Of a stretch of 64,000 bases of DNA, positions 63,398-64,000 are shown piece by piece (the first letter of the stretch is position 1; the number at the start of each line of letters is the position of its first letter). The notes under the pieces are model-generated. The model had not been told where the DNA came from and did not search any database. It saw only the letters and a list, made by a program, of their open reading frames with translations. The translations under genes and the position numbers were made by a program. The stretch is from Rhodocyclaceae bacterium (GTDB lineage: Bacteria; Pseudomonadota; Gammaproteobacteria; Burkholderiales; Rhodocyclaceae). The DNA is taken from the NCBI GenBank assembly GCA_023150275.1, contig JAKLLG010000003.1, positions 212,869 through 276,868 on the forward strand. Reading direction: 5' to 3'.

Positions 63398-63732
63398 TGG
63401 CGAGGCGCAAATACGAGGTCTTGCTGACCGAAGGGGCCGAGCAGGATCTGGAGTCGATCTACGACTACATCGCGGAATTTGATTGCAAGGCCAATGCCGA
63501 CTATGTGCTGGATCGTTTACTGGAAGTCGTAGAGAGCCTATCAACTTTTCCTGAGCGCGGCGCCTACCCCAAGGAACTGGTGGTCCTCGGCATCCGGGAT
63601 TATCGGCAGACCGCTTTCAAGCCCTATCGAGTGATCTATCGTGTCATGGCGCAGAAGGTCTACATTTATGTGATCGCAGACGGTCGGCGGGATATGCAGT
63701 CACTCCTGGCGCGTCGCCTGCTTGGGGTTTGA
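63397..63732 (+). CDS. ParE/RelE-family toxin
   Basis: 111 aa. [22 protein letters not shown], the middle Leu-rich helix, [11 protein letters not shown] and [23 protein letters not shown] match the ParE branch of the RelE/ParE superfamily, which poisons DNA gyrase; an mRNA-interferase activity of the RelE type is the alternative. It is translationally coupled to the antitoxin. The pair probably stabilises the neighbouring defence operon. Confidence 0.9.
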   Translation: MARRKYEVLLTEGAEQDLESIYDYIAEFDCKANADYVLDRLLEVVESLSTFPERGAYPKELVVLGIRDYRQTAFKPYRVIYRVMAQKVYIYVIADGRRDMQSLLARRLLGV

Positions 63733-63828
63733 CTGACTGCCGAAGGTGCGCAGATGACCGCAGCAGTGCTCATTGACCCCAATAGCAAGTTGTTCGGTAG
63801 TAAACTGCACGCCACCACGAATAAAGAA

Positions 63829-63859
63829 AACCCCGACCGGTCAGCCGGTCGGGGTTTTT
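63829..63859 (+). terminator. Rho-independent terminator after the toxin gene
   Basis: AACCCCGACCGG, loop TCAG, CCGGTCGGGGTT then TTT: a perfect 12-bp stem with a T-run. It ends the toxin-antitoxin transcript 97 nt after the toxin stop. Confidence 0.92.
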
Positions 63860-63865
63860 CATTTG

Positions 63866-64000
63866 GTGCGCCCGGCAGGGCGCACTTACTTGGAGGTGGA
63901 AGTCCTCTACTCGCCCGACAAGGGGAAGAGTTAGCTGAACGGCAAGGGTGTTCTGGGCGACTGGAAATCTGGAGGAAGCCGAAGGCAAAGCGCTGGCCTG
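63866..64000 (+). mobile_element. 5' end of a group II intron, probably class C (truncated by window edge)
   Basis: Starting 6 nt after the terminator T-run, GTGCGCCC-GGCA-GGGCGCAC (63866-63885) forms a perfect 8-bp hairpin at the position and with the GTGCG start of bacterial group II introns. It is followed by TTGGAGGTGGAAGTCCTCTAC, a typical early domain I segment, and structured G-rich sequence up to the window end. Class C introns insert right behind terminator hairpins, exactly as seen here. The reverse transcriptase and the 3' end lie beyond the window, so the call rests on the 5' ribozyme part and its location. Confidence 0.72.

Noticed and set aside
63770..63988. A 72-codon - strand frame across the last terminator
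   Set aside because: It runs through the terminator hairpin and the intron 5' end and has no protein-like features.

Overview
The window is a GC-rich chromosomal segment that reads as a betaproteobacterium, most likely of the Rhodocyclales (Azoarcus/Thauera-like). That placement is inferred from gene content: a BPSS1780-family membrane protein, a KPAA-repeat histone-like protein, an E3 (lpdA) carrying its own lipoyl domain behind aceE-aceF, anaerobic-type indolepyruvate:ferredoxin oxidoreductase, PPK2, and abundant c-di-GMP proteins. No rRNA or complete marker gene is present to prove it.

Layout. 1-2.9 kb: two GT4 glycosyltransferases around diacylglycerol kinase, split by three 111-bp tandem repeats, then SixA phosphatase. 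3-15.3 kb: a signalling block with an MCP, a cNMP-binding protein, a phasin-like protein, an EAL-GGDEF protein, a histone-like protein, a CBS protein, a hybrid histidine kinase, arsenate reductase, and a membrane GGDEF-EAL protein translationally coupled to a PhnD-like binding protein. 15.3-21.4 kb: HAD phosphatase, PPK2, a Tat-type M48 lipoprotein peptidase, a methyltransferase, a lipoprotein and a DUF805 protein. 21.5-29.2 kb: a tight SpoIIM / DUF4129 / DUF4350 / MoxR / DUF58 / BPSS1780 / RDD cluster. 29.3-31.8 kb: FKBP isomerase, a VF530-type protein and an AT-rich orphan gene. 32-38.2 kb: aceE-aceF-lpdA on the minus strand. 38.5-42.2 kb: a six-PAS GGDEF-EAL protein. 42.2-44.9 kb: iorA-iorB behind a perfect FNR box. 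45-49.3 kb: folD-purE-purK-hydrolase-sua5, each overlapping the next by 4 nt. Then phhB and tRNA-Ala(CGC).

49.9-64 kb is accessory DNA that begins beside the tRNA gene. It holds a two-gene serine-recombinase module whose recombinase has lost its catalytic-serine motif, an HTH gene, a restriction-modification pair (nuclease-methylase fusion plus specificity subunit), a complete Wadjet type I system (jetABCD), a Phd/ParE-type toxin-antitoxin pair, a strong terminator and, at the window edge, what looks like the 5' end of a class C group II intron inserted just behind that terminator.

The most interesting region is the defence operon at 52.2-63.1 kb. The specificity subunit and jetA overlap by ATGA, so restriction-modification and Wadjet are probably expressed as one unit. 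Other points worth a second look are the class II-spaced FNR promoter of iorAB, a 26-bp near-palindrome upstream of arsC, a CBS-like module shared by two different signalling proteins, a pilin-like motif in the DUF805 protein, and a hairpin placed between a possible folD promoter and folD.
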